A DNA stretch of 32,214 nucleotides, taken from assembly GCA_964464815.1 (NCBI GenBank), contig CAYXHF010000027.1:1-32214 (forward strand). The letters are read 5' to 3'. How positions within the stretch are numbered: the stretch's first letter is position 1; each line of letters begins with the position of its first letter. The DNA comes from UBA11524 sp964464815. Its GTDB lineage: Bacteria > Bacillota > Clostridia > Christensenellales > Aristaeellaceae. Shown here piece after piece: positions 23,899-31,627 of the stretch. The position numbers and the translations under genes are program-made. Below the pieces are notes generated by a model. That model was not told where the DNA came from. It saw nothing but the letters and a program-made list of their open reading frames with translations, and did no database searches.

Positions 23899-26729
23899 TC
23901 CAGCCACTCCTTTACAGTATTGATATCCGGCACGATGAAGGGCTGCGTCAGCTCCCCGTTCACCAGACGGCCGAACTCTTCCAGCTTGCGTTCCAGCTCG
24001 CGGTCAATGCGCTTGATGGCTTCATCCAGCGCCGCGCGCAGGTTCTTGCCTTCCAGCGCCACCGCGTTGACGGCGTTGGACAATTCGCGCTCCACCATGT
24101 AGGAGCCCGGATTGCGAGGCGTTTCGTAAATCCAGTTCATCTGCTCTGCAATGACCTTCTTGTGTTCGGTCGGCCAGGGCGAGTTGAGGAAGGCCGCCAC
24201 GTTGGCGCTGTTCCACATGTACTCATTGCCCAGGGTGCTTTGCAGGGTGTAGGCAAATTCCGTCTGCGTGTCTTCGCTCATCCACCAGGAGAGGAACTGC
24301 CAGGATTCATCGGGCATGTTGGTGTTGGAGAAGATGAAGCAGCTTTGCTCCGCACCGCTTGTCCAGCGTTGCACCTCTCCGTTTTCATCCGTGATGCCGG
24401 GATACAGGGCAATGCCCCATTTGTCCGACAATTCCGGCGCGGCATTCATCAGCATGTTGTACATGCCGTAGTTGGCCGTGCCGATGGGCAGTGTGCCATC
24501 GCGGAAGGACTGGTAGAACGAGTTGATTTCGTAATCCATGTCGTAGATGTTGAAGCTGTCGGTCATGATTTTCAGACCGTTAATGGCTTCCTCCGTGTCC
24601 AGCTGCACATGCAGGTTGCCATCCTCATACAGCACCGCACCGGACTGATAGAGGAACGGCGTGGTAATGGCAAATGCCTTGTAGCCAATGGAGTTCGCCA
24701 CGAAGCTGTTGAAATTCAGGCCGTACCGATGCAGCGTCGGCAGCATTTTCAGCACATCTTCATAGGAATTGGGCACCTCGACCCCGATGGAGTCCAGAAT
24801 GTCCTTGCGGTAGAACAGCACATAGAAGTTGAAGGTTTCCGGCAGGGCATACATGCCATCGTCGCAAACAGCCGGCATCAGCAGACCCGTGGGGAACCAC
24901 TTGCCTACCTCACCGAAATTGCTGTACTGGCGCAGGTCCATCAGTGCGCCACGCACCGCCAGGTCGTACACGCGCGTGGTCGATACCGCCAGCGCAACGT
25001 CCGGCGAGGAACCACTGGCGTTGGCCAGAATCAGCTTGCTTTCATCCGGCATGATGGAGAAGTCCACCGCAATGCCGGTTTGGGGCGTGAAGGTCGTATC
25101 GGCCATGCGCTGCATGATTTCCAGATACTGGCGCGGACGGTTGACCCACACCTGCAAGCGCGTTTCATCCGTTTCATCCGCCACATAGCTTTCGTCGGTG
25201 AAGGAGGAGACGAAGCGTTCCGCTGCCGGAACGATGCTCTCCGTCCAGCTCATGCCCGTAGGCAGGAGCGCTGCATCCGTGTAGAGGTAGATGGTATCCA
25301 GGCCCATCGGGCTGGTGGAAAGCTGCTCCACCGTCGTCACCAGAAAGTTTCTGGCCGAGGAGGTACCCTGGGAGAACAGCGTCAGCTTCTTGGGCAGGTC
25401 ATCCGGCTTTTCAGCCAGCTGACCGAGCAGCTGAATGCTCATGTTCAGGTTGCTCAGCGCACCTACGCGCTCATCCGTGTCCGCCAGCACCGCCAGGGCG
25501 TCTCTGGCCATCGTCAGCTCTTCCTGCCAGCGAGCCAGGTCGTCAGCAATGTGGAAGTCGAATTCCGCCAGGCTGAAATCACGGAAGAAGTCCGTGTTGC
25601 CACCTGTAATCTTGGTGATTTCCAGTGCCAGGTCTGCCATTTCGCTGGACACCGTTTCCAGCACCTGCAACGCCGGACGAACCGGGTCAAGCGTGGTGAG
25701 CAGCGTCAGCGTGTGTTCTCCAGCGCTCAGATACATCAGCGCCGGCGCACCGTTTTCATCCAGGATGGTCTGGTTATCGAAGTTCAGGCTGTAGGTAAAC
25801 CGTGCCTGCTGGAACGCTTCTCCCGGAATCACACCATCCACCATCACCGTGCGATAGACCGGGAAGTTCGCCAGCTCTGCTTGACGAAGGCGCAGCGCCA
25901 TAGCATACCAGCCTTCGTTTTCCACCGTGAAGGTGTATTGCAGGGTGTCGCCCGCATACTTGTAAGAAATATCTTCAATATAGTTGATGACTTTCTTGCC
26001 ACTGGAATAGGGCGTCAGGCGAATGTCGTAATCCGCAGCGGGTCGGATGTTGGGATTGTTGCGCTGCGGCACCTGTTCTGCTTGCAGGGTAATCAGGTGA
26101 CTGCCTGTCATGCTGCCCTGCGTCTCCTGCGCCACCGGAATGCTTCCCGCCAGCGTCAGACCGTAGAGCTTGAACGGGCCTTCGCGGCACAGGATGGTGA
26201 TTTCGTGCGTGCCTGCCGTCAGGTATAAGCCCATGCCCTCCGAATACATGCCTGCCTTGCCCATCATGCGGCAGGAGGTCACATCGTAGGACTTGACCGG
26301 CATGGACACCACCTCGTTGCCGAAGCGATCCTTGTCGAACGTACCCGTCTGCGTCCAGACGCTGTCCAGCGTCAGGGAGCCGCACTCGCTGTAGGGCGTT
26401 TCGCCATCCAGCGTCAGGCCATACGCATTGTCCAGAATGTTGCTACCCGTCATGGCGTAGGTCAGCACCGGATAGCCGAACATATCCTCCGGCACCTCAA
26501 CGGTCAGGGTGACGCTTTGACCCTCCGCCAGGTCGTAGCCATCCGCGCTTTCGTGCAGGATGATTTCTTGCGTGATTGTGGGCACCGCCACAAGCTCGCT
26601 CAGATAAGCAGTATAATCTTTGCCGTCAGCGCGCGACAGATACAGGTCCGTCAGTGACTCGCCCTGCGCCTCCATCGGCAGGATCAGCATCGCGCAGATC
26701 ATACAGATCATCGTCAAGATGCGTCTCAT
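23895..26729 (-). CDS. Giant extracellular solute-binding protein with N-terminal beta-rich modules
   Basis: At 944 residues it is about twice the size of a normal sugar-binding protein. After a signal peptide (1-23, cleavage probably after AQG) come two beta-rich modules, about 55-200 and 205-350, the second with SAGEHTLTLL as seen in carbohydrate-binding sandwiches. A helical segment follows (360-480), and then a family 1 binding-protein domain (about 523-935), recognisable by GIAVDFSIMPDESKLILANASG split here as GIAVDFSIMPDES, LPETFNFYVLFYRKDILDSIG in part, and W/Y-rich lobes. The leader lacks a usable lipobox. It is the first gene after the promoter at 26780-26808, with AAGGGGGAG before the ATG, so it should be the most highly transcribed member. 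Binding of a polymer by the N-terminal modules is inferred. Confidence 0.85.
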   Translation of the reverse strand: MRRILTMICMICAMLILPMEAQGESLTDLYLSRADGKDYTAYLSELVAVPTITQEIILHESADGYDLAEGQSVTLTVEVPEDMFGYPVLTYAMTGSNILDNAYGLTLDGETPYSECGSLTLDSVWTQTGTFDKDRFGNEVVSMPVKSYDVTSCRMMGKAGMYSEGMGLYLTAGTHEITILCREGPFKLYGLTLAGSIPVAQETQGSMTGSHLITLQAEQVPQRNNPNIRPAADYDIRLTPYSSGKKVINYIEDISYKYAGDTLQYTFTVENEGWYAMALRLRQAELANFPVYRTVMVDGVIPGEAFQQARFTYSLNFDNQTILDENGAPALMYLSAGEHTLTLLTTLDPVRPALQVLETVSSEMADLALEITKITGGNTDFFRDFSLAEFDFHIADDLARWQEELTMARDALAVLADTDERVGALSNLNMSIQLLGQLAEKPDDLPKKLTLFSQGTSSARNFLVTTVEQLSTSPMGLDTIYLYTDAALLPTGMSWTESIVPAAERFVSSFTDESYVADETDETRLQVWVNRPRQYLEIMQRMADTTFTPQTGIAVDFSIMPDESKLILANASGSSPDVALAVSTTRVYDLAVRGALMDLRQYSNFGEVGKWFPTGLLMPAVCDDGMYALPETFNFYVLFYRKDILDSIGVEVPNSYEDVLKMLPTLHRYGLNFNSFVANSIGYKAFAITTPFLYQSGAVLYEDGNLHVQLDTEEAINGLKIMTDSFNIYDMDYEINSFYQSFRDGTLPIGTANYGMYNMLMNAAPELSDKWGIALYPGITDENGEVQRWTSGAEQSCFIFSNTNMPDESWQFLSWWMSEDTQTEFAYTLQSTLGNEYMWNSANVAAFLNSPWPTEHKKVIAEQMNWIYETPRNPGSYMVERELSNAVNAVALEGKNLRAALDEAIKRIDRELERKLEEFGRLVNGELTQPFIVPDINTVKEWLE

Positions 26730-26779
26730 GGCAACTCCCCCTTTGTTCCGAAACTGCTGAAATGTTTCCGTTTGTCTAG

Positions 26780-26808
26780 ATTAAATCATACTTTCACATT
26801 CCTGTCAA
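26780..26808 (-). promoter_or_regulatory. Sigma-A promoter of the glycan utilisation locus
   Basis: On the minus strand a perfect TTGACA (26808-26803) is followed after 17 bp by TTTAAT (26785-26780), one mismatch from TATAAT. The predicted start is about 45 nt upstream of the giant binding-protein ATG. No other promoter of similar quality was found inside the 24-kb run of genes. Confidence 0.82.
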
Positions 26809-26885
26809 CCCCATTTCTGAAATTTTTGTGTTATTTGTCCATTATACTTCCTTTTGTTGCAGGCTTTTCCTTGGAGGAAACCGGC

Positions 26886-26899
26886 AGAAAACGTTTTCT
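26886..26899. promoter_or_regulatory. 14-bp palindrome with central CG, operator-like
   Basis: AGAAAACGTTTTCT is a perfect palindrome with the CG centre typical of LacI/GalR-family operators, and it is loosely similar to catabolite-response elements. It lies about 80 bp upstream of the locus -35 box. No LacI-type gene is in the window, so a regulator encoded elsewhere is implied. Confidence 0.5.
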
Positions 26900-26906
26900 C
26901 TCACAT

Positions 26907-26929
26907 AAAATCTGAAACAAACAGATTTT
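26907..26929. repeat. 8-bp inverted repeat in the divergent regulatory region
   Basis: AAAATCTG (26907-26914) and CAGATTTT (26922-26929) form a perfect inverted repeat around AAACAAA. It lies seven base pairs beyond the 14-bp palindrome. It could be a second protein-binding site or a weak hairpin. Confidence 0.5.
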
Positions 26930-27112
26930 CCACACTAAACAAGGATTATTTTTCAAGTTTTTCGGAACAAAAGTCCTCCCCAGCATTGTCAGCAAATCAT
27001 AAACTTATTTCCATTTTCAGTTATTTCTACACGGTGTTTCTTCCACTTTTTCTGCCCACGCACATATACCTGTCATATTTTCCATCCATCAGGGGTATCC
27101 TACCACCACAGA

Positions 27113-27129
27113 CGCCTGTAACACAGGCG
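27113..27129 (+). promoter_or_regulatory. Small hairpin just before the Myb-like gene's ribosome binding site
   Basis: CGCCTGT (27113-27119) pairs perfectly with ACAGGCG (27123-27129) around AAC. The ribosome binding site GAAAGGA begins about five nucleotides later. It may affect mRNA stability or translation; there is no T run. Confidence 0.4.
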
Positions 27130-27149
27130 CACAGAAAGGAAGAATGACG

Positions 27150-27950
27150 ATGGAACAGCAGCTTCAGGAACGAAAATGTGTTGGTTGGCAGGAAAGCGAA
27201 ACCGTTCGCCTCTTTTCCGCCGTCCAGCAGGCGCAGCAGCAGGGTGCGCCCCTGCGTCAGGTGTTTGAAACCCTGTCCGGTGATTTGAACCGCAAGCCCA
27301 ACAGCATCCGGAATTACTACTACGCCTGTTTGCGCCAGCAGCCCGAAAGCACACCGCGCGTGCAGAGCTTCGTACCCTTTTCTGCACAGGAGGCGCACGA
27401 CCTGCTGCGTCAGGTGCTGATTGGCCGCGGCGAGGGCAAAAGCGTCCGCGCCTGCGTCATGCAGCTGGCGCAGGGCGATCATGGCCGCATGCTGCGCTAT
27501 CAAAACAAGTATCGTGCGCTCATCAAGCATCAGCCTCAGCTTGTCCAGCAGGTTTGTCAGGAATTGCGCCAGGAAGGGCTTCCCTGCCCCGCCGATGCCA
27601 CGGAAAGTGCCACACCTGCCACCGAGCCTGCACCTGCCAGCTCGCCGCAAGGGTATCTGCACCAGATTCTGCAAGGCGTGCAGGGGCTGATGCACTGCGC
27701 CGCACAGGCCGAAAATGCCCAGAAGCATCAGCACACCATTGACCGCATGCGCGTTGAGCAGGATTTGCGCCGTATCGCATGGGAAAAGGACTACGAGGAC
27801 GCCATCGACCATCTGCGCCGCCTGACAGACTGTCTGCACGCGCTGGAAAGCGCTCATTTTTCCTTTTCGCACGACGAGGACATCTGCATGGCGCGGGACA
27901 CCCTGTCCGCTGCGGAGGAATTTTTGTCCACACGCGCTGAAAAAGCGTAA
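27150..27950 (+). CDS. Myb/SANT-like DNA-binding protein with C-terminal coiled coil
   Basis: I do not recognise a named orthologue. Residues 10-60 (GWQESETVRLFSAV ... NRKPNSIRNYYYACL) resemble the Myb/SANT helix-turn-helix of RsfA-type prespore regulators. Residues 75-135 look like a second, diverged copy (FSAQEAHDLLRQVL ... MLRYQNKYRALIK). A Pro/Ala/Glu-rich linker (about 145-170) leads to a helical, probably coiled-coil tail (190-250). The ATG at 27150 fits the AAAGGA at 27135-27140 better than the ATG two codons earlier at 27144, which is only three bases from it. The gene is divergent from the glycan locus. A role in sporulation or in gene regulation nearby is inferred only from the domain. 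Confidence 0.7.
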   Translation: MEQQLQERKCVGWQESETVRLFSAVQQAQQQGAPLRQVFETLSGDLNRKPNSIRNYYYACLRQQPESTPRVQSFVPFSAQEAHDLLRQVLIGRGEGKSVRACVMQLAQGDHGRMLRYQNKYRALIKHQPQLVQQVCQELRQEGLPCPADATESATPATEPAPASSPQGYLHQILQGVQGLMHCAAQAENAQKHQHTIDRMRVEQDLRRIAWEKDYEDAIDHLRRLTDCLHALESAHFSFSHDEDICMARDTLSAAEEFLSTRAEKA

Positions 27951-28025
27951 TTCGCCCCTATGCGAAACGCGAAAAATGCGGTATACTAAAGAAGAACGAT
28001 ACTACAAAAAGGAGCGTCAACACAC

Positions 28026-28904
28026 ATGAATATCGGCATTCGCCTGCACGACACCGCGGGCAACACCCTTGCAGAGCATCTTCGCGCCGCCAAGGCACAG
28101 GGCTTTGACTGCGTTCATATCGCCATGGGCAAGGTCATTCCGGGCTTCCGGATGGCAGATGCGCCCCAGCTGCTGACCGATGCGCTGGCCGAGGAGGTGC
28201 GCGGTCTGCTGGAGGAAAACGGCCAGACGTGCGCCCTGCTGGGCTGCTATTTGAACCTGTGCAGTCCGGATTTGGAGGATCACGCCAGGACGCTGGAAAT
28301 CTACAAGGCACACCTGCGCTTTGCGACAAAAATCGGTGCCCTGATGGTCGGCACGGAGACCGGTGCGCCCAATCCCGAATACCGCACCTGCCCGGAATGC
28401 CGGACAGAAGAGAGCCTGCGCCTGTTTATTGAGCGCGTCACGCCCGTTGTCCGCTATGCCGAGGAGGTCGGCGCGACCTTTGCCATCGAGCCGGTCGTGC
28501 GCCACATCGTCTGCACGCCCAAGCGCTGTGAGCAGGTGCTGGATGCCCTGCCCTCTGACAACCTGCGCGTAATTCTGGATGCAGTGAATCTGCTGGATCG
28601 CGACAATGTGGGCCAGGTCGATGCTGTGCTGAACGATGCCGTCACGCGCCTTGGCGACCGCACGGCGCTGCTGCACATGAAGGACTATCTGCGTGAAGGC
28701 ACGCCTCAGTGCATCCACGCGGAGCAGAACATGCCTAACGTGAACATGTTCGACGGTCTCCTGTCCCTGGCACCCGGCCTTGGCGAAATGAACTATCAGC
28801 CGCTTGTGTCCCTGGCGAAGCGCCGCTCGCTGCCGATGACGCTGGAAAACACCAATCCGTCCAATGCCGAATTGTCCCGCCGTTATCTAGAAAGCATTTC
28901 CTGA
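28026..28904 (+). CDS. Xylose-isomerase-like TIM-barrel protein (sugar phosphate isomerase/epimerase family)
   Basis: The 292-residue protein has the AP-endonuclease-2/xylose-isomerase TIM-barrel layout. Candidate metal ligands are E155 (TFAIEPV), D185 (VILDAVN), H217 (ALLHMKDY) and E274 (MTLENTN), one per barrel strand. Members isomerise or epimerise sugars or act on related polyols. The ATG at 28026 has AAAGGAG-like AAAAAGGAG at 28006-28014. A TATACT at 27982-27987 could be a -10 box, but no convincing -35 lies upstream. The gene is followed after 11 nt by the TtcA-like gene. Two CxxC-like cysteines (TCPEC at 121-125) are present. Substrate is unknown; it is near but outside the glycan locus. 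Confidence 0.82.
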   Translation: MNIGIRLHDTAGNTLAEHLRAAKAQGFDCVHIAMGKVIPGFRMADAPQLLTDALAEEVRGLLEENGQTCALLGCYLNLCSPDLEDHARTLEIYKAHLRFATKIGALMVGTETGAPNPEYRTCPECRTEESLRLFIERVTPVVRYAEEVGATFAIEPVVRHIVCTPKRCEQVLDALPSDNLRVILDAVNLLDRDNVGQVDAVLNDAVTRLGDRTALLHMKDYLREGTPQCIHAEQNMPNVNMFDGLLSLAPGLGEMNYQPLVSLAKRRSLPMTLENTNPSNAELSRRYLESIS

Positions 28905-28915
28905 GGAACACGCGC

Positions 28916-29644
28916 ATGTCAATGGATTTACAGCGCCTGACCAGCCTGCTGCGCAAGTGCATGCAGGACTATCACATGATTGCGCCGGGCGACAAGCTGG
29001 CCGTTGGGCTTTCCGGTGGCAAGGACAGTCTGACACTGCTCATGGGACTCAAGCAGCTGCAAAGCTTCTATCCGATTCCCTATGAGCTGTGTGCTATTCA
29101 CGTTTCCAGCGGCGCGGCAGGGTGCGAAGACGGCATCCGCACCATGGCGGCCTTCTGTGCGCAGCTGGACATTCCCTTCTATTCCGTCAACGCGGACATT
29201 TATGAGATTGTGTTCGTCCGGCGTAAGGAAAAGAACCCGTGCAGCCTGTGCGCAAAGCTGCGCCGTGGCGCGCTGAACAATCAGGCATTGGCACTTGGCT
29301 GCACAAAAATCGTCTACGCACACCATAAGGACGATTTTATCGAAACAAGCCTGATGAACCTGATGCTGGAAGGCCATTACGGCTGTTTCCCACCGGTGAC
29401 GCATCTGGACAAGACGAATCTGTCCGTCCTGCGCCCCATGTTCCTGATTGACGAGAAGGACGTTCGCGGCTTTGCCAAGCGCTACGACCTGCCCGTCGTC
29501 AAGAACCCCTGTCCAGCCGATGGCCGCACGAAGCGTCAGGAGGTCAAGGAGTTCATCCGCGACAGCCGCAGCGTCTTCCCAGCCAGCCGCGAATGCCTCT
29601 TTGCCTCGCTGGTGGAGCTATTCCAGCGGGAGCAAGGCATTTAA
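28916..29644 (+). CDS. TtcA/TtuA-like PP-loop ATPase (tRNA 2-thiolation family)
   Basis: PP-loop enzymes of this group adenylate a tRNA base for sulfur insertion, with a [4Fe-4S] cluster held by three cysteines. The PP-loop SGGKDS lies at 33-38. Candidate cluster ligands are C109 and C112 (NPCSLC) and C199 (KNPCPAD). The 242-residue length is shorter than E. coli TtcA (about 311) and similar to the short Firmicutes TtcA-family proteins. The ATG at 28916 follows GAGGAA; a second ATG at 28922 is possible. It is co-directional with and 11 nt downstream of the TIM-barrel gene, and ends at a strong terminator. The family is clear; target base (C32 of tRNA in TtcA) is only a guess. Confidence 0.88.
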   Translation: MSMDLQRLTSLLRKCMQDYHMIAPGDKLAVGLSGGKDSLTLLMGLKQLQSFYPIPYELCAIHVSSGAAGCEDGIRTMAAFCAQLDIPFYSVNADIYEIVFVRRKEKNPCSLCAKLRRGALNNQALALGCTKIVYAHHKDDFIETSLMNLMLEGHYGCFPPVTHLDKTNLSVLRPMFLIDEKDVRGFAKRYDLPVVKNPCPADGRTKRQEVKEFIRDSRSVFPASRECLFASLVELFQREQGI

Positions 29645-29654
29645 CCGTCATAAC

Positions 29655-29699
29655 AAAAACAGGTAATCCTCACGAGTAAATGGAGGATTACCTGTTTTT
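29655..29699. terminator. Bidirectional intrinsic terminator
   Basis: AAAAACAGGTAATCCTC (29655-29671) pairs perfectly with GAGGATTACCTGTTTTT (29683-29699), a 17-bp stem with an 11-base loop. The stem ends supply T tracts on both strands. It separates the convergent TtcA-like and NAD(P)HX repair genes. Confidence 0.95.
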
Positions 29700-29717
29700 C
29701 ATTGATTCGATTTTCAC

Positions 29718-31259
29718 TTATTCGTCCTGTTCATCCAGTCGAATCGCTTCAATCAGCGCTTGCGGCGTGACACCGTTAACGCCGTATTGCTTTTCCGCGC
29801 GGATGCCCGCCATGGCGTGAATCAGCGCACCATAGGCCGCCAGTCGCAGTGTCGGCATTTGCGTTTCAAGCCGATTCCGCTGGCACAGCAGCGCCGTCAG
29901 GATGCCCGACAGCACATCACCGCTACCACCCTTGGCCAGCGCAGGCGTGCCAGTCATGTTGATGTAGCGCTCCTCGCCGTCCGTCAGCAGCGTCCGTGCG
30001 CCCTTGAGCAGCACACAGCATCCGCACAGCTCGTGCAGGTCGTCAAGCGCCAGCAAGGGATTGCTGACAACCGACTGCGCATCCTTTTCCAGCAGGCGCG
30101 CCGCCTCGCCCGGATGGGGCGTGATGATGTCCTCCTCCTTCAAGGGGAAAATACCATCATGCGTCGAAAGCATCGTCAGCGCATCCGCATCCCACACAAT
30201 GGGGCATTCAGCTTCCGCAAACACGCGCAGCATCATCGGCATATCCGCCGTGCGACCACTGCCACAGCCAATGCATGCCGCCGCCGCACCGCTGAGCGCA
30301 TGGCGCGTCATCTGCGCCGCCTCAGCTGTCAGCAGGCCTTCCTTTTCCGGTAGCGGAATGCACGTCGCCCCTGGTGCGAGCATTTGCAGCACCGGCAGCA
30401 GGCTTTCCCGGCAGAGAATGGTCGTCAGACCCGCGCCCGTGCGGATGCATGCATTGGCACAGAACGCCGCCGCGCCTGCCATGCCCTTCGCGCCGCAGAA
30501 AATCACCGCACGCCCGCAATCACCCTTGTGGAGCGTCTTCCGGCGTGCAAAGCGCTTCGCCATGCCTTCCGGCGATACATGCTGCATGCCCGGAAAGTCC
30601 ATGTCGTTATCATCACCATACGGGAGCAAAATCGGCTGTACCGTCACTTCACCCGTGTAATCCGGCCCTTCGCAGAGCAGTAGCCCCTGCTTTACCCGGT
30701 GGAACGTGACCGTCTCCGTTGCATGGATGACCTCCGTGCCAATGGGATGTCCGGTCGTGCCGTCCAGGCCGCTGGGAATGTCCACCGCAATCACCGGCAC
30801 CTCCGGATGATCGTTGCAGCGGTGAATCAGCACTTCCGCATCGCCTTCCACGGCATGATTCAATCCCGTGCCATACAGGGCATCCACCACCGCCGCGTAG
30901 TCGGTTAGGTCAATTTCGCTCTCCTGCTTCAGCTGTGCATTCCCCTGCATCAGCGCCAGCGTCCTTTCGGCCAGCGCATCCCCACGAGCCGAGGACACGA
31001 CCTCCCAAATATCTGCCTTGCCGCCCATCACGCACCACATCCGCGCCGCCGCATAGCCGTCACCGCCATTATTGCCCGGGCCACACAGGAACAGCACACG
31101 GCTACCCGCAGGGGCATGACGGCCAAGTGCCGCCACCACGCCCTGCGCCGCCTGTTCCATCAGGACAATGGACGGAACGCCACTTTCGGCCAAAAAGCGC
31201 GTTTCCAGTGCCTTCATATCATCCGGGGTAATCGTCATGACCTCTTCGGGAATGTACAT
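29718..31259 (-). CDS. nnrDE: Bifunctional NAD(P)HX epimerase / ADP-dependent NAD(P)HX dehydratase
   Basis: It repairs hydrated NADH and NADPH: the N-terminal domain interconverts R and S epimers, and the C-terminal domain dehydrates the S form using ADP. Residues 1-220 are the YjeF_N epimerase with GPGNNGGDGYAAARM (60-74) and VDIPSGLDGTTG (158-169). Residues 235-513 are the ribokinase-like dehydratase with KGDCGRAVIFCGAKGMAGA (244-262), ITPHPGEAARLL (378-389) and the closing GTPALAKGGSGDVLSG (436-451). The 513-residue length is normal for the fused form. The ATG at 31259 follows AAGGAGG. The likely promoter is inside the 3' end of spoIIID. Confidence 0.96.
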   Translation of the reverse strand: MYIPEEVMTITPDDMKALETRFLAESGVPSIVLMEQAAQGVVAALGRHAPAGSRVLFLCGPGNNGGDGYAAARMWCVMGGKADIWEVVSSARGDALAERTLALMQGNAQLKQESEIDLTDYAAVVDALYGTGLNHAVEGDAEVLIHRCNDHPEVPVIAVDIPSGLDGTTGHPIGTEVIHATETVTFHRVKQGLLLCEGPDYTGEVTVQPILLPYGDDNDMDFPGMQHVSPEGMAKRFARRKTLHKGDCGRAVIFCGAKGMAGAAAFCANACIRTGAGLTTILCRESLLPVLQMLAPGATCIPLPEKEGLLTAEAAQMTRHALSGAAAACIGCGSGRTADMPMMLRVFAEAECPIVWDADALTMLSTHDGIFPLKEEDIITPHPGEAARLLEKDAQSVVSNPLLALDDLHELCGCCVLLKGARTLLTDGEERYINMTGTPALAKGGSGDVLSGILTALLCQRNRLETQMPTLRLAAYGALIHAMAGIRAEKQYGVNGVTPQALIEAIRLDEQDE

Positions 31260-31305
31260 CGTGAAAGCCTCCTTGCGAAGGATAAGATTTTTCCGTTTCT
31301 CTACA

Positions 31306-31605
31306 TCAGTATACCGTATTTTCCGGAAAATGCAACCCTTCCTGTGATTTTCGCGCCGCCCGTTGCGCATATCGTCGTTTGGTAGCCTCACCGCCGCGCA
31401 GATGGCGAATCGCCTTATGATATTGCAGCAGTGCATGCACCTGACGGTACATTGCCGGATCGAGCTGTGGCAGACGGCACATCAAATCCTTATGGACACC
31501 AGACTTAGACAGCCCGAAGGCCGCAGCCGTTTGGCGAATGGTTGCCTGATGGCTAAGCATATACCGGGCTGTCAGCAAGCAGCGTTGGGCAATGGCATCC
31601 TCCAT
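31306..31605 (-). CDS. spoIIID: Sporulation transcriptional regulator SpoIIID
   Basis: SpoIIID is a small DNA-binding protein that switches gene expression in the mother cell during spore formation. The 99-residue product (B. subtilis SpoIIID is 93) carries the hallmark helix-turn-helix TIRQTAAAFGLSKSGVHKDL (22-41, within limits), followed by RLPQLDP and the basic patch YHKAIRHLRGGEATKRRY, which is nearly identical to B. subtilis. The ATG at 31605 follows AGGAGG; longer in-frame starts upstream run into non-coding hairpin sequence. Its stop codon overlaps the promoter region of the NAD(P)HX repair gene. It shows that the organism belongs to a spore-forming lineage. Confidence 0.96.
   Translation of the reverse strand: MEDAIAQRCLLTARYMLSHQATIRQTAAAFGLSKSGVHKDLMCRLPQLDPAMYRQVHALLQYHKAIRHLRGGEATKRRYAQRAARKSQEGLHFPENTVY
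31308..31335 (-). promoter_or_regulatory. Promoter with embedded 14-bp palindrome for the NAD(P)HX repair gene
   Basis: On the minus strand TTGCAT (31335-31330) and TATACT (31313-31308) are spaced by 16 bp. The perfect palindrome ATTTTCCGGAAAAT (31318-31331) fills most of the spacer. The whole element lies in the last codons of spoIIID. A repressor bound at the palindrome would block the promoter; the regulator is unknown. Confidence 0.6.
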
Positions 31606-31627
31606 ATGCGAAAACCTCCTCTCCTGC

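Larger units (their letters stand above)
26730..27149. other. Divergent AT-rich intergenic regulatory region
   Basis: This 420-bp gap separates the minus-strand glycan locus from the plus-strand Myb-like gene. It is clearly more AT-rich than its surroundings. It holds the locus promoter (26780-26808), a 14-bp palindrome (26886-26899), an 8-bp inverted repeat (26907-26929) and a small hairpin in front of the Myb-like gene (27113-27129). I see no small gene in it. Confidence 0.7.

Noticed and set aside
21499..24102. Plus-strand open frame of 867 codons across the NHL/TPR/YIP1 and permease 1 genes
   Set aside because: It is antisense to membrane protein genes with clear motifs and is dominated by His, Arg and Gln. 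No start signal is visible.
24162..26228. Plus-strand open frame of 688 codons opposite the giant binding protein
   Set aside because: Same reasoning: it is antisense, has no domain and no ribosome binding site.
27951..27966. Terminator after the Myb-like gene
   Set aside because: TTCGC and GCGAA can pair, but the stem is five base pairs and no T run follows.
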